DNA of 64,000 bases, taken from positions 283,127,803-283,191,802 of the forward strand of contig NC_073745.1 of assembly GCF_029784135.1 (NCBI RefSeq), in the 5' to 3' direction. Position numbers and translations under genes: made by a program. Below the pieces are notes generated by a model that saw only the letters and a program-made list of their open reading frames with translations, had not been told where the DNA came from and made no database searches. The stretch is from Toxorhynchites rutilus septentrionalis. Taxonomy: Eukaryota; Arthropoda; Insecta; Diptera; Culicidae. Positions 45,518 to 57,745 of this stretch are shown piece by piece; positions within the stretch are counted from its first letter, which is position 1; each line of letters begins with the position of its first letter.

Positions 45518-46267
45518 AAAAAATAGAAGTGGGTTATATCTGTGATATAACCGCAATGTAGACGTAGAACTACCGCTGGCTCTGTAATCATTTGTTTGAA
45601 ATTACATCTGAATCAATTCTCAATGAATGAATGAATAATTATTTCTGAAGATTGCTGGAAATTTTCCTTGTTAGTGTGTGAGTGATTGAGTATGAAATTG
45701 TTATTAACATGAAATTTAACTATTTCGAACTTGTTGGTGGTGTGGAAAACAAACCGTTGGGTTTGCGTGGTTCTGCAAAAGCAACTGATGAAGTTTGATA
45801 CATAATTCTATTTTGTTCTCGTGAGAATAATACATGAGAGTTTTCATGACCTCTCCATGCGGAAGCAGAATAGAAACTGATACGATTGGATACGATTGCA
45901 TCACTAAAACCGAATGCGCAAATCTTCCTTTGCTCGAGCGCATTCGTCGAAATCACTTTTGCGTCCGTGTTTGGGAACACATTCCGATCACCACAAAAGC
46001 AATCATCATCAATGCGCTAGATTGTTATGATTTAAATAGCCTGTTTTCAAAGCAATTTTTATTGAAACGATTTTTTGAATCAATAAGTGACGCTCATATG
46101 ACTCTTTGACATTTTATCTTTCGAATGATATGATTATCATACCACACCATTCAGCCGGTAAAGAGGTATAACGTTCAAAACCTTGCACTCCAGCGTCACT
46201 CTCTCGTATTCGAAACTTTGACCTTACACCCCGGTATAGAAATGAAAGACGTAGTCCTACGTCAAAA
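45518..46267 (-). mobile_element. GACGTAG-ended element, short complete copy
   Basis: The right end, read leftwards, is GAAGTGGGTTATATCTGTGA with the stem-loop at 45532-45552 and the core GTAGACGTAGAACTACCG just inside. The left end is GACGTAGTCCTACGTC (46248-46263) followed by AAAACA. It is about 750 bp with no tandem array. Both ends match copy 1, so it is an internally deleted relative. Confidence 0.75.
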
Positions 46268-46339
46268 CAAGTTCTTTGGTTCGTACTCATTCATCGCTCC
46301 CAGCTTATTCACAATGATCACAATCCATTTGTGCGCGTC

Positions 46340-47018
46340 GCTTGTTAAACTATCGACCACGAGGGTATTTACAGTCTGTTTTCCCCCAGGCACCTTGAAT
46401 TGGAAATCTCTGTTAGGGAACACATATCGGTTTGCAATGTTGATTTCTCCAGGCACCTTGGTTTTAGAGTCTGCTGTTTCATAAAATATATAATTTCTTT
46501 CATTTTCACTGTAATGAAATATTATGGAGTGCTCAGAATGATTGATGCAAAAATCTCGTAAATCTACCAATGTACCTTCAATTTCGACCAATCAGAACAA
46601 GATATTTGCGTTTGCAGATTTTCCGTTTGTTGATAATTAGTTTCATATAATATATTATCCTATTCATTGTGGTGAATTTTTATGGAGTGCTCAGATTGAT
46701 TGATGCAAAGATCTCGTAAATCTATCAGGAAATAACTGAACTGCCGCTTGTGTCGCGTTAATTTCGACCAATCAGAAAAGGGTATTTCCGTTATGATAGA
46801 GGATGAGATGTTTCAATTGTTCGATAGTTAATTTCATGACATGTATTATTTTATTCAATTAAAAAAATGGTTATGGAATGCCGAAATCGATTGACGCAAA
46901 AATCTCATCACTCCATTATGAAATGACTGAGCAATAAGCGTTTGAAATTGCACTTTTTTCACGATGCGATCGATTTTCGTCCCCCAATATGTTCCTGAAA
47001 GACGTAATCCTACATCAA
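46340..47018 (-). mobile_element. GACGTAG-ended element, left part, with two repeat types
   Basis: The left core is GACGTAATCCTACATC (47001-47016). The interior has two remnants of the ~100-bp unit (about 46380-46470: CTCTGTTAGGGAACACATAT, CCAGGCACCTTGG) and then a different ~160-190 bp tandem repeat. No right end was found before copy 45518-46267, against which it abuts. Confidence 0.55.
46480..46990 (-). repeat. Tandem repeat, ~160-190 bp unit, three copies
   Basis: TTTCATAAAATATATAATTT, then TTATGGAGTGCTCAGA, TTGATGCAAAAATCTCGTAA and ATTTCGACCAATCAGAA recur starting near 46484, 46644 and 46835. A further unit lies at about 51355-51490 beside another GACGTAG end. Confidence 0.7.
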
Positions 47019-47959
47019 GACAAAGGAAAATGATTCAAATCAGTTTTGAAATAATATTGAAATTTCAAAATAGTATAACCAGTTTCTTCCTATCGAATAT
47101 GTATTTATTTCGAATTAATTTCGAAATTTCTTCACCGTTTTCAGATATTGTAACGACTTCTATGACATGATCATGGTAGTAATTGAGAAAAATAACTTTC
47201 TAACGTCTTGGATCCAGAGACTCGCAACTTTTATTGTTCTTCCTTTGCTCTTTATTGAGACCTTTTCATTCTCACCAAATAGAGAGCAGGATCTTTCAAC
47301 TTCAAGTTTCACAGAATTCACGATTCATCAGTTATCCAGCTAGCGACCAGACGGCAACGAGATGTTCCAAATGGCTTTTTTCGAGGAGCGTTTCGTTTAG
47401 TTTTCCAAATTTTCAAAGCTAGAGGCGACAGAGAATGAGAATGAGGGAATTTTTAGCCTCTATAATTTAAACCATTATTATTACTATCAAAGTCCTAGTC
47501 TCACTCCAGCTAGCAGACAGCAGCCTCTCACAATGCTGATGTCAGAAACAGCTGATTTGCTCGATACAAAGGAAGAACGGACGATGGACACAGTGATACA
47601 ATTTTTTTCGGTGGAGGCACCGTGTTGATTTTCATATCGTCTGTTGAAAAGTGCTTCTGTATTTTTGCATCACATCATTTCTGCATCTTTACTGGAGTGT
47701 AAGTTTAATATTTCGGAAACGAGAGCATTACATTTGAAGTGCAGGGATTAAAGAAATAACACCTCGTTGCCGATTGAGAGAAGTGGTATGACAATCTCTG
47801 TGGAAAAATAAAAGGTGTATGATGTTTGTTGCTTTTTGACCCAAAAACTTTTCCCATAGCTTGGAGAGAGCGTTGCGTGACTTATGCGGAAAGGAGCGAG
47901 TCGAGCTGTCATCGAGTGCGGACGTGTTTTCTGTTGCTTCGCACACAGTTTTATTTGAG

Positions 47960-49168
47960 TTTTTTGACGTAGAACTACGTCTTTCATTAAGGGTGCCAAA
48001 TCAGAAAACAGGTCATGTTTTTATGAAATAAAGTTAACATTAATAATTATTTTTGCCGCGAACGGATTTTGGCGATTTACCTACCAAACGAATTGGAAAT
48101 TCCCTAAGATTTGTTTGATATGCTATACATTACAATCCCATAGTCTATATATGGCATTCCCATTTCCTCATACATTTGTTCTGTCCATTTGTGTGCTTTC
48201 CCGACCAGAGCTGTCAATAACGAGCAACTTATCGACGAGCAACGAAGGGGAAACCGCAAGATATAAAGTCTCTGTGAACAAAGGAAAAGAAGAAGAACGA
48301 AGTGGAATATTTGCCTAGAGTATAAACAGTGGATCTCGCCGAGGCAAACTTTCATTCTTCGTGAGGAAATCGACTGAACAACATCGTTGCTGGGCGAGCT
48401 GGACAGCGAGGGATCGAATGCCTTTCTCAAGGTAATGGGGATGGAGGAGTAATATTATGGATAAAGTAAAGTTTTCCAAGGGCCTTTTTGAAGGTTAGAG
48501 ACGAATGAACTGAAGAAGTTTAAAGTCTGAAGCAAGGAAGGAAGGCAAACTTTCAGTATCGTTCTGTATTCAGAGCAATGAATATCGCTTAACATTGTTT
48601 GTTTGTTTTCTGTCATCAATGCATTGAACTGACGCTATGGTGAAGCAGGTGTTAAGGTTGTGCACCAAAAAATTATTTGGGGAATACCAAGTTATTCAAT
48701 GAATTATATTGAGTTATTAATGCTGCTTTCAACTAGGATTGCATTTGCGCGAATCTTGATCATAATGACGCAGTGCTACTCTTTTCGAGGTTGTTGAGAT
48801 TAACAGATAGAGTTTATTTCGTTTATTTAGTCACCAAGAAAGTAAATATCGTTCTGAAATGTTGTATGTGATTTGGTTTCGCTAGTAGCAAAACTTTCTC
48901 CACTAAGGAAGACAGCTGCGCTTATCTCGAGCATGTATTTTTCTGCGAGTACAAGAATGAATCATCAAACAATTATCGTCAAATGATTGTACAATAAAAA
49001 AAACATATTTCAGGGCAACCAAACTGGTAGAATAGTTATTTCAAGATTTTCGTAGCATTATAAAATAATATCCGCAATTATAAACAAGCGACTTGAATTA
49101 AACTACAGCGTAGTTCTACGTCAACAATGCGGTCGTGCCTTGAACACAACCTCTTATATTTTTTTTTA
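47960..49168 (+). mobile_element. GACGTAG-ended element, sister copy without gag fragment
   Basis: Left core GACGTAGAACTACGTC (47966-47981) and right core GCGTAGTTCTACGTC (49108-49122), followed by AACAATGCGGTCGTGCC and ACACAACCTC. It aligns with 39405-41240 at both ends but lacks the central unique segment. TATAAA at 48321 and TCATTC at 48352 form the same core promoter pair. It is inserted beside or within a remnant of copy-1-type sequence (47694-47960). Confidence 0.75.
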
Positions 49169-49444
49169 TTCTGTGCTATCCGAACAGAAATGTTTGCATT
49201 CCATTAGCAGTGTTGTTTTGTATGCAGTTTTTAAATTTAGTTGATGGTATTGCGTGAAATTGCGGAATTGAAAACTGTTTTTTTGTTTCAAGTACAGTGT
49301 TCAGCAGCATACTGAAAATTTACGAGTGCGAAGATAGTTCTTCATAATGATTGTATCACCGCCAAGGAAATAATCGACATGGCTGAAATGAGCGGAAACC
49401 GACCTCAGGTAAGTTCTCTGTTTTTAATATTCACACAGCTTACA

Positions 49445-50372
49445 TTTTTGACGTAGGACTACGTCTTACATTGAGGGTGCCAAATCAGAAAACAGGTCAC
49501 GTTTTAATGAAATAAAGTTAACGTTAATAACTATTTTTGCTGCGAACAGATTTTAACGCTTTGCATACTAATCGAATCGGAAATTTTCTAAGATTTGTTT
49601 GATATGCTATACATTACAATCCCATAGTCTGTATATGGTTTAAATTGATGAAAATTGGAAGCATTCCCATTTCCCCATACATTTGTTCTGTCCATTTGTG
49701 TGCTTTCCCAAACAGAAATGTCAATAACGGGCAACTTATGCAGCCGTTAGAATAGAAACAACCAAGGGGATAGCGAAAAGAGAATATTTGCGAAGTAAAT
49801 TCCACCCTTGCATAGTAAGTAAGTTGTCGCTAGCGTATAAGTATTGCATCTTCTCTGAGGAAAATTCTCAGAATATGTCTGTGCCCAAAACAACAAAGGT
49901 CGCTTATTTTGCTCGTTTTGTGTATTATGTTATCCCTTGAGCTGTGAACGCTAGTGAATGTTTCACATGAAGTGTGTTTCTATGTTTCATTCATAGCGCT
50001 GCAACTGGGTGCATCTGTTAGACGCGTGTTTGATGCTTGTTGAATGGCAATGTACGGAAGACGCCTCTCGTTAAATATTCAGTGCATTGCGCGCATTGAT
50101 ATAAAGAAACAAATTGCGACATATGATCAATTAGTGTATTGTTCTCCCAAAGGCAAGAAAGAACCGTTGTTTCTCGAAATGATTCTACAAAACCACGCAA
50201 GCCATTAAAACTTTTCAGGGTCCCCGGAACTTTTTACTAAAGAGTTATTTATGGAATTTCGACGTATTCGCAAATAATATCCGAAATGATAAACATTGAG
50301 AAAAAAAGACTACGTAGTCCTACGTTCTAAGCGGCCGTGTCTCGGATACAACCTCTACTCTACCTACAAGCT
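49445..50372 (+). mobile_element. GACGTAG-ended element, third sister copy
   Basis: Left core GACGTAGGACTACGTC (49450-49465), followed by the shared block GGGTGCCAAATCAGAAAACA. Right core CTACGTAGTCCTACGT (50310-50325), followed by CTAAGCGGCCGTGTCTCGG. It lies only about 280 bp from the previous copy in the same orientation. The interior has diverged. Confidence 0.7.
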
Positions 50373-50427
50373 AAACATGAAAAGTGCCAGATGTGGAGCT
50401 TGTGCAATTTTCAAAGGGGATTCCTCG

Positions 50428-50935
50428 GTGACCTTCTCAGGTTAAAATATATCGTTGATTCAAAAAAATGCTAAAGAATGTCTTGCCGATCTTCTCATGT
50501 TGCCCAAAATAACCTTAGTTGTGGCGATTGAAAATATATTAACATGTGAAATATAAAATGTAATACGCGTGATGGATAGCAAAATATATAATCGGTTCGA
50601 TAGATTTTGAAGGAATTTTGTCTGTGACCTTCTTAGGTTTATCGAGGAAAACCGCTGATTTTTTTTTTTTTTGAAAAATTATACCAGTGATGAATATCAA
50701 TACATATCGTAGGTTCAGTTGATTGGAAAGGATTTTTTTGGGTGACCAGGTTAAAAAATATATCGTCGATTTGATAAATGTTGAAGTTTTGAAAGATAAT
50801 ATAAGTGACGAACATCGATATACATAGTCAGTTTAGCGAGTTTAAAAGAATTTCCTCTGTGACTTTCTCAGGTTAAGAATATATCGTCGATTAGAGGAAT
50901 ACTGAAAGGGTTTCTTAGTGACCTTCTCAGGTTGC
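50428..50935 (+). repeat. Degenerate tandem repeat, about five units
   Basis: GTGACCTTCTCAGGTTAAAA (or variants) followed by TATATCGTCGATT recurs near 50428, 50620, 50743, 50857 and 50919, irregularly spaced (about 60-190 bp). The family is unknown. Confidence 0.55.
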
Positions 50936-51354
50936 CAAAAATAACCTTCCGAGGTCGGACATTGAACAATAAGAACAATAAGTGTTATGTCTTGTCTCGC
51001 GTCGCGTTTTATAAATATGTGCTTGCTCTGGCCAAACGCAGTTTTTATTTTGCTACCATGTTGAACGAACTTGCAAAATTTTTCGCCTCAGCTTGAACTG
51101 AGAGCCTGTAGCGAAGCAGAAAATAAATACTAAATAGTACGTTTTCATACCGTTGTTATCAAATAACAACAATTATGAGGAATAATTATGACGAGGCTGA
51201 TTTGGAAAACATAAGTTAAAGGCGAATGAACTCTCTGTGAATGTATCCAATGAAGAACTGGGAGATTTATTGGCACAGATAGCTTGTGCCAATCGACTAA
51301 TCAGAAAGTGGCATTTTCGATTACATAGTGATTGATATTTTTTTAATTGTTCGT

Positions 51355-51572
51355 TGGTTAGTTTCATAAAATATATAATTTTTTTCATTGTAATATATTG
51401 TTAGGGAGTACCAAACCGATTGATGCAAAAATCTCGTAAATCCATCAGGGAACGACTGAGGAATGAGCGCTCGAAATTGTATAATTTTCGTGATGTGACA
51501 GATAGTTGAAATTTTCAATTTTTCAATTCGCATCCCCAATTTGTTAGCGAAAGACGTAATTCTACGTAAAAA
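51355..51572 (-). mobile_element. GACGTAG-ended element, left-end fragment
   Basis: The core GACGTAATTCTACGTA (51553-51568) is followed by AAAAAAA. The adjoining interior is the ~160-190 bp repeat unit also found at 46.5-47.0 kb. No right end was found. Confidence 0.6.
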
Positions 51573-51612
51573 AATATTTCAGTTTGAAAACTATGCATGA
51601 ACACTATGTCCT

Positions 51613-51888
51613 TTTTTTTTATCTTCGCCTATTTTTCGTCGGCATATTTCCGCCACTTCAGTGCCAATCACCGACATCAGGGAGGCGACTCCACCTGTCC
51701 CTACCTATCAGACTCAACAACTCATGAGCCGGGCCAACTTCTTTTACTTCCCCTTCGAAGGAAGACGTAACCAGAGATTTTTCGCCTCTGAAAATCCCAA
51801 CGATTCCAGCTGGGATTGAACCCAGACCGATCGGATTGTGAAGCTGTTACGCTAACCACACAACCACTGGCGCCGTCTACACTATGTC
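51613..51888 (-). mobile_element. tRNA-derived SINE (Feilai-like) with 12-bp target duplication
   Basis: On the minus strand the 5' region reads as a tRNA-like promoter. It has an A box (GTGGTTAGCGTAACAG, about 51844-51859) and a B box (GGTTCAATCCC, 51822-51812). The body ends in an A-rich tail seen as poly-T at 51613-51620. A perfect 12-bp direct repeat ACACTATGTCCT flanks it (51601-51612, 51889-51900). The 276-bp length, Pol III promoter and tail define a SINE. Feilai is the known mosquito tRNA SINE; family identity is inferred from memory. It depends on a LINE enzyme in trans. Confidence 0.88.
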
Positions 51889-52423
51889 CTATACACTAGT
51901 GATCATATGATGTGAAAGCCATGACCAAAACAAGAGAGCAAGAGTTTGTCACTCACCGACAAACTCGGGAGGGCAATGTGCAACTTTGTTGTTGAACCAA
52001 TTGAAAATTATTATGCATTTGGTTTCTTTGAGAATATTTTTTATTGAATTCTGAATAAATAGCTTATTTTTAACCCTTATTTTTATCCCACTATTTTTAT
52101 CCTCACCTAATTTTTAACCAGCTCTGAATTATTTTGGAATGAAACATAAACATATATCGAGAAAATTACTTTTCAAACACGTCTTACTCTGATGGATAGC
52201 GGTAGAGCTCAATATCAGAGGTACTGTTACAAAAGAAGCACACGTCGATCGAATTACATTTGCTTAGACATAGCGGGGCTACAACGATTTAACGTACAAC
52301 TTTCCATTGGACTAGGGAACAGTGGAATATCTCCGGCTAGATCCAGCTATAAATGCAAATTTTCTTGCCAAAAATCAACCCGATTACGAAACTTATTCAT
52401 TCAATCCTACCGCTGCAGTCGTA

Positions 52424-53062
52424 GGGGAACCGCGGGTAAGACGGACAGTGGGGGTATGATGGACAGGTGGCTGATTTGTAAAGTTGCATTATGAGTTTCG
52501 AATTTCTGTTGATGAGAACCCCTTCTACATACTATACTAGAATATTTAAACCATCCAATGACAATGAATACTGATCAATAGTGAAATAAAAAAACAAAAA
52601 CCGAAAATCAAACATGATTCCGCGTGGGGATGTAATTTTTGCGGCTTCGATATTAAGCATTTTGAGTGGTTTAATTGAAAAGTTGAATTCGCTGATGGTT
52701 ATATATCGGTTTGCTCTCTCTTTTTGTTCTATTTCAGTTACTGGACGCACAAACACTGAGAGAGAGCGAAATCATTCCTCTCGCAAGCGATGAACTTCTA
52801 CGCTTCGTATATTATTGAGCTGTCCATATTCCCCCCCACTATATGTCCATTATATCCGCATCGATAAAAATGTTCTACTTTTCGGCTTGTTTTAATTTCA
52901 GTAAAAATCATGGAAAATACATTTTTAAAGAACATTTGACCAATTATTTCAAAAACCAGTATATAAAACTGTAAGAAACTGCTTTTATGTATTGGAAAAC
53001 ATGAGTTTCCAAAGATACAATTGAAGTTTTCTTTAACATGTCCGTCTTACCCCCATCTCCCC
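52424..53062. mobile_element. MITE with GGGGAACCGCGGG ends and TA duplication
   Basis: Left end GGGGAACCGCGGGTAAGACG and inverted right end GGGGAGATGGGGGTAAGACG, both continuing GACA, are flanked by TA (52422-52423, 53063-53064). A second GTCCAT-type motif repeats inside both ends. Fragments of the family lie at 8170-8440 and 11535-11579. There is no ORF. The upstream 52192-52423 frame has no recognised homology. Confidence 0.75.
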
Positions 53063-53069
53063 TACTATT

Positions 53070-54282
53070 CAAATGCCACCCACGCCACAACGGAACCCGG
53101 TCCCATCTTACAATGCTTCGATAATTCGCAAACAATGCGTGGAAAGTTTCCCCCACCATCTCTCTCCTTCTATTTTGAAATTCATTCTATCTTTTGCAAG
53201 CTACGCAGCGGTCGGTCGGGATGATCCCAGGAAAAATAAAATCATCACTTACTCTGTCGCTATTTCGTTCTTGTTGGTTTGTTGTTTTTTGTTTCGTTTA
53301 AAGTTGACTGTGCCGCGTAAACTTCCCACCGAAGAGTATCTGTCATGGCGGGTGAAAGTCTTTTCTTTCCACTTGAAAGCGGCAAATTGAATTTTCAAGC
53401 TAGGTCAATAGCGATGGTTCTAGCCGGGGGTTCCTCCCCGGCAGCCGACCCGACAGATGAATGATTAGAATACGGACTTTTTTCCCGTTGGACTTGGCTT
53501 TTTTTTTCTTGCGCCCGGTATAGTTAGAATGGTATAAGCGGTCGATGTATGGAGCTGAACGAAGCAGGGGGAAAAAACGCCTCGGCAGCACCGAACAGGA
53601 GACGCTCAGTCTACATGCCGGATATGGTGGGGAATAAATTGTATTGTTAGTTCAAAGTTCGCTCAGCGTTATTCCTCAAACGGGGCGGAAGATAAAACCT
53701 ATTCCATTGGCAGCAGAGTCAGAGGACATGTGGTGCGGATGAGAAGCGACAGCGAGCGAGAGTAGGATTCGGTGAATGACCAAGCGCGCCAGGAGCGACG
53801 AGCCGCCGGGAAGATAAAAGCTCCAAGAACCTCCAAGAAAACTAATAAACGAGAAGGAAATAAAAACAAATAGTAGATGTTACGACCATTTTTGCTCAAA
53901 GTTTTTTTTTCTTCTCTCTCCCAGTAGTTCTTGTCGGGGCTGTAAATGACGGCGCGTGCAGGGTTGTAGTGGCAGGAGGAGTACTCAATTGTTTTGTTGG
54001 TGGAAAATCTGCTGATCCCTATCGGAGAGTTATTAACTAAAACTTGAAACGTGGCACCAACGAAGAAAAAGTGAAGGCCTCATTTTCGTCTCCGATCCAC
54101 CAGCCACCCTTGCGGCCATCGCTTGGACAAGCGGAAACGATGTAATCGCCTCCGATCCGTTACTGTCCAGAAATCACATACACTGCTAGAAAGGCAAAAT
54201 CCTGCTCATCTTTCGAGTATAAAACATAATCCTTATCAGTGTATGTAATCCAACTGAATCATGGAATAGTTTTTCGTTTCAG
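53070..54282. other. Unassigned, more GC-balanced region
   Basis: Less AT-rich than its surroundings, with no recognisable transposon ends or domains. It could be host single-copy DNA such as a UTR or intron. Confidence 0.35.
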
Positions 54283-54768
54283 ATGTATCATAATGCCAAC
54301 GAGGGGGCTTCATCTAACGTGGGCCACACATTTCGTTCCGTTACGGCACTTTATTTTTATTGTGCATTGAAAAATGATTCCCACCGACAAGTTGGGGAAT
54401 TTTCCGATTTTCTGCGCAATGAGACAATTGAGGGATCCGAAAGCGAGTCGAGCAGACTCGCGTCGATCGGAAACAAGGAAACAATTTGCACAACGAGCCC
54501 AGGGGGTGTGCGCGAATTGATAGAAAGAAAGTATACGACGGCGAGGAAGATATTTCCACCCGCGGGGGTGTTCATCCTAGATCCGCCTCGGGGGAATAGT
54601 TTGTGCGTTGTTTTCCTCCCTCCGCAATTCTTCGAACCGGGAGGAAATAATTTGTCGTATTGCTTATGGTTGCAGAGAGTGAGTGGGAGCTCAATGAGCT
54701 GCAATTTGTTGGATGGTCTTTTCGTGAGGAATGCTCGGGTGGGAGGATCTCAATTTCTTCTTCTTTGA
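54283..54768 (+). CDS. Uncharacterised 161-codon ORF
   Basis: The longest open frame in the more GC-balanced region. The ATG immediately follows TTTTTCGTTTCAG, a good splice-acceptor sequence, so it could be the start of an exon. I recognise no domain, signal peptide or membrane segment. The residue composition (Ser, Gly, Arg, Glu) is unremarkable, and overlapping antisense frames of 72 and 115 codons reduce confidence. It may be an exon of a host gene or a chance ORF. Confidence 0.2.
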   Translation: MYHNANEGASSNVGHTFRSVTALYFYCALKNDSHRQVGEFSDFLRNETIEGSESESSRLASIGNKETICTTSPGGVRELIERKYTTARKIFPPAGVFILDPPRGNSLCVVFLPPQFFEPGGNNLSYCLWLQRVSGSSMSCNLLDGLFVRNARVGGSQFLLL

Positions 54769-55016
54769 TGTGATTTCCTGCTGAAATATGCCATAGCTAT
54801 TTTCATAGAATATCAGGTAACTCGAAATCGCGAGCGTGGCCTGAAATGTCTAGCATAAATATAGCAATTAAGTTTTGCGTGGAAACATTCTTTCCCCCCG
54901 AAATTACCCGGTCATTGCTATTAATAATAGCAATGACCGAGACGAAACACTGAATACTTTTATTGAAATGACAAACAAACGGAAGTTTGAAGCAATTGTC
55001 GTGAACAAAAAGAGTA

Positions 55017-55553
55017 CAGTAAAACTTGGTTTTGTGCGAATTTTTTTTGTGCGGTTTTCTGCTCTTTTGCGGTTTTTTGTGCGGTATATGAAAAGAAGCA
55101 TATTTGACGAAGTTATCGTCCATTTAGTTTTTTTTCGATGGTTTATATGCATTTCAGTGCGAAAAAGCATATTTGCGTCACAATTATCCACTTCAGGAAT
55201 CATTCCCCTCTTCCCATCAAATGCTCTAAGTTTTTCTAAGTGTTTGCAAGACATGATTTCTAACAGCAACACGTTTCGGCATGCAACTAAAAGCACAAAA
55301 CAGCCTCGCGCAACCGAAAGGGCAAACTGTCTCATCGCAAAGTAGGGAAACAAAAGGAAATTGAACGGTGAACGGCATGGATGTGAGTTATTTTCTTGGG
55401 GGAAACTTTTTTTATGCGGTCCCTATCTACCGCACAAAAAAAAGTTGTTTTTCTCAAAATGTGTACCGAACACGGTTTTTTAAAGCTACTGGTGAAGTTT
55501 TGCACGATTTTTTATGCGGTCCCTATCCCCCGCACAAAAAAAAGGTTTGCCTG
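55017..55553. mobile_element. TA-flanked MITE with GTGCGG repeats
   Basis: Left end CAGTAAAACTTGGTTTTGTG and right end (inverted) CAGGCAAACCTTTTTTTTGTG are flanked by TA (55015-55016, 55554-55555). The right-end module TTTATGCGGTCCCTATC...CGCACAAAAAAAAG is present twice (about 55414-55447 and 55512-55545). The ends resemble the MITE at 24634-24824, so both may use one transposase source. Confidence 0.65.
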
Positions 55554-56559
55554 TAATTTCAGATGAAATCGTCTTAAAAATGCAGATTTGAAAAACATGT
55601 ATTTTTGATTCGAACGAACGATTGTATTCTGTTTGAGTTGGAGGAAATATGAGTTTTCCACAGTAAATGGGACTTTTTGGACTCAAGCGTAACTTTTGAA
55701 AAGGGCGTATCGATTTTAGCAAGAGAAATCTATATTAGAAAGTATATTAGAAGGAGTTATAGAGCATTGACGTTAAAACGTGAAAAAGTATACACTGAGT
55801 TATTGATTTTTTTTGCTTCGGACTTTGTTGCCTCAAACTGGCTCTACATTACAAAGTACGCTACGGAATACAATTCTGTTGCTTTCATTTGAAAGATGGG
55901 AAAATTTAGTATAGGATATAGTAGTGGAACATCTAAATTAGTTCATTTTAATAACATTTTGGAAGTGAAAACTTAAAAGTTAATAATTTAATGTTTTATT
56001 ATTAATTTAATCGTAAAAATTTACAATGAACTAGATTGTTTCTATCAATTAAATTGAAGCTCTTTAACCGCCCTACAATTTTTTCTTTGATATCCAACTT
56101 CTACCTTTCTTAATTTGGCTCCAATGTCGATATTAGCAATTCTTGATGAAAATTCAAGCAAAATCTTCAAAAATCACGATTTTTACCCCACTGTACATGT
56201 AATAGCCACTAAAATTACATTTTAACGTTGAAAGGTTACATTTCTTCTTGAAATAAGTCACATTTGAAATATAAAAAAAATTTTTTTCAAACAGTGATCG
56301 ATCCAAAAATAATTGAGTCCAAAATTGTATATAATCGAATCTCATATACATAATCGAGTCTGTACATAATCGAGTCCGACCTGTATTTAAAATACATATT
56401 TTTATTTATTTTTATTTTTTCATATAAAACGGCGTATCAATTTTAGTAAAAGATATCTTTGATAATTTATATCTGAAAAACTATGAATACTACCAAAATA
56501 GTGTCTGAGAAAAAAAAATCTTTTTTTTTTATTTACAAAATAAACTTTAATTTGCAATA

Positions 56560-57142
56560 TCTCAAATACATATTTTTTTTATTTTTTCATATAAAATAGA
56601 AGTCATGTAGAAAATTTGAAAAATCAGTCCGAGATGGTAAAACTATTTTTGGAAAACTTTGTGGAACATCGAATTTTTATGAATTTTCGAATCTTCGAAT
56701 TTTTGTATGTTAATAATCATTTTTAGCCACAAATTATGAATCCTGATGCGATTTAAAATGAAAAAGCTCTTTTTCAGTTTCCTTATAGATGCAGCCATTC
56801 TCGTTATATTAAAAAAAAAACATTTCTAATTTATTGACTTTTTCGATGTTTTTTTTTTAAATTTATATATTAATTTTTTAATTTTTTTAACTTTTTCATA
56901 TAAAATAGAAGTCATTTAGAAAATTTAAAAAATGAGTCTAAGATGGTAAAACTACTTTTTGACGAACTTTGTGGCACATCGAATTTTTACGATTTTTCGA
57001 AACTTTGAATTTTTGTATGTTAACAATCATTTTTAGCCACAAATTATGAATCCTGATCTGATTTAAAATAAACAAGCTCTTTTATCAATCTCATTCTAAA
57101 TGCAACCATTCTCGAGATATTTGAAAAAAAAATTTCTAATTT
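56560..57142 (+). repeat. ~309-bp tandem repeat; inverted copies at 59.2 and 60.6 kb
   Basis: CATATAAAATAGAAGTCAT followed by GATGGTAAAACTA, TTTGTATGTTAA and TTTTTAGCCACAAATTATGA occurs at 56588 and again 309 bp later. The reverse complement of the same unit lies at about 59230-59520 and, in the duplicated segment, 60632-60922. The ITmD37E element therefore sits between inverted copies. Confidence 0.7.
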
Positions 57143-57485
57143 ATTGTCTCTATAGTAAATGTGCTCTTTTAATATGTTCGTTGTATTAAACCGCCATGTT
57201 CATGAAATTTTATGAATTCGCTTATAATTTTCAACAACTTTTCAAAATACACCATTATGATAAAAATATAGGTTTGGGAGTTACGTTCAAAAATATTGAA
57301 GACATGTGGGTTAAAACATTTAAACATAACATGGGTCCTATGACTCCTAAACATAAATTTTCACCATAATGATGTATTTGGAAAAATTGTTGAAAATTAT
57401 AAGCAAATTCATAAAATTTCATGAACATGACGGTATAACACGACAAACATATTAAAAGAGCCTATTCACCATAAAAAAGACAATG
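57143..57485. repeat. Fold-back (long palindrome), arms ~135 bp
   Basis: Left arm blocks GCTCTTTTAATATGTTCGTT, CATGTTCATGAAATTTTATG and CTTATAATTTTCAACAACTT reappear as reverse complements on the right (57366-57462), centred near 57313 with a diverged loop. It is a snap-back structure without an ORF. Confidence 0.8.
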
Positions 57486-57745
57486 TTCGCTACGGAACGG
57501 GTGATATCCGATCGGGGCTCCTTGCACGCGATGGTACGGTGAAGAAATCCTTACACACAGGTTGAAACAAATCCTGGATGTTGCTGGGAATTACCTCAGG
57601 TGGGGGCAGTAGAACTACTGCAACGGTAACCATTGGACTGTAGAAAACTTTACTATTTACTTTTTAGTCTTAAAAAGGACTTTTGTGGCGAGAAAGGCCT
57701 GACAAGCTACACAATAGAAACACGTGTGTGACAATTCAACTATTA

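Noticed and set aside
51812..51862. Genuine tRNA gene on the minus strand
   Set aside because: A and B boxes are present, but the segment is part of a 276-bp unit with tail and target duplication and lacks a proper cloverleaf end, so it is a SINE head.
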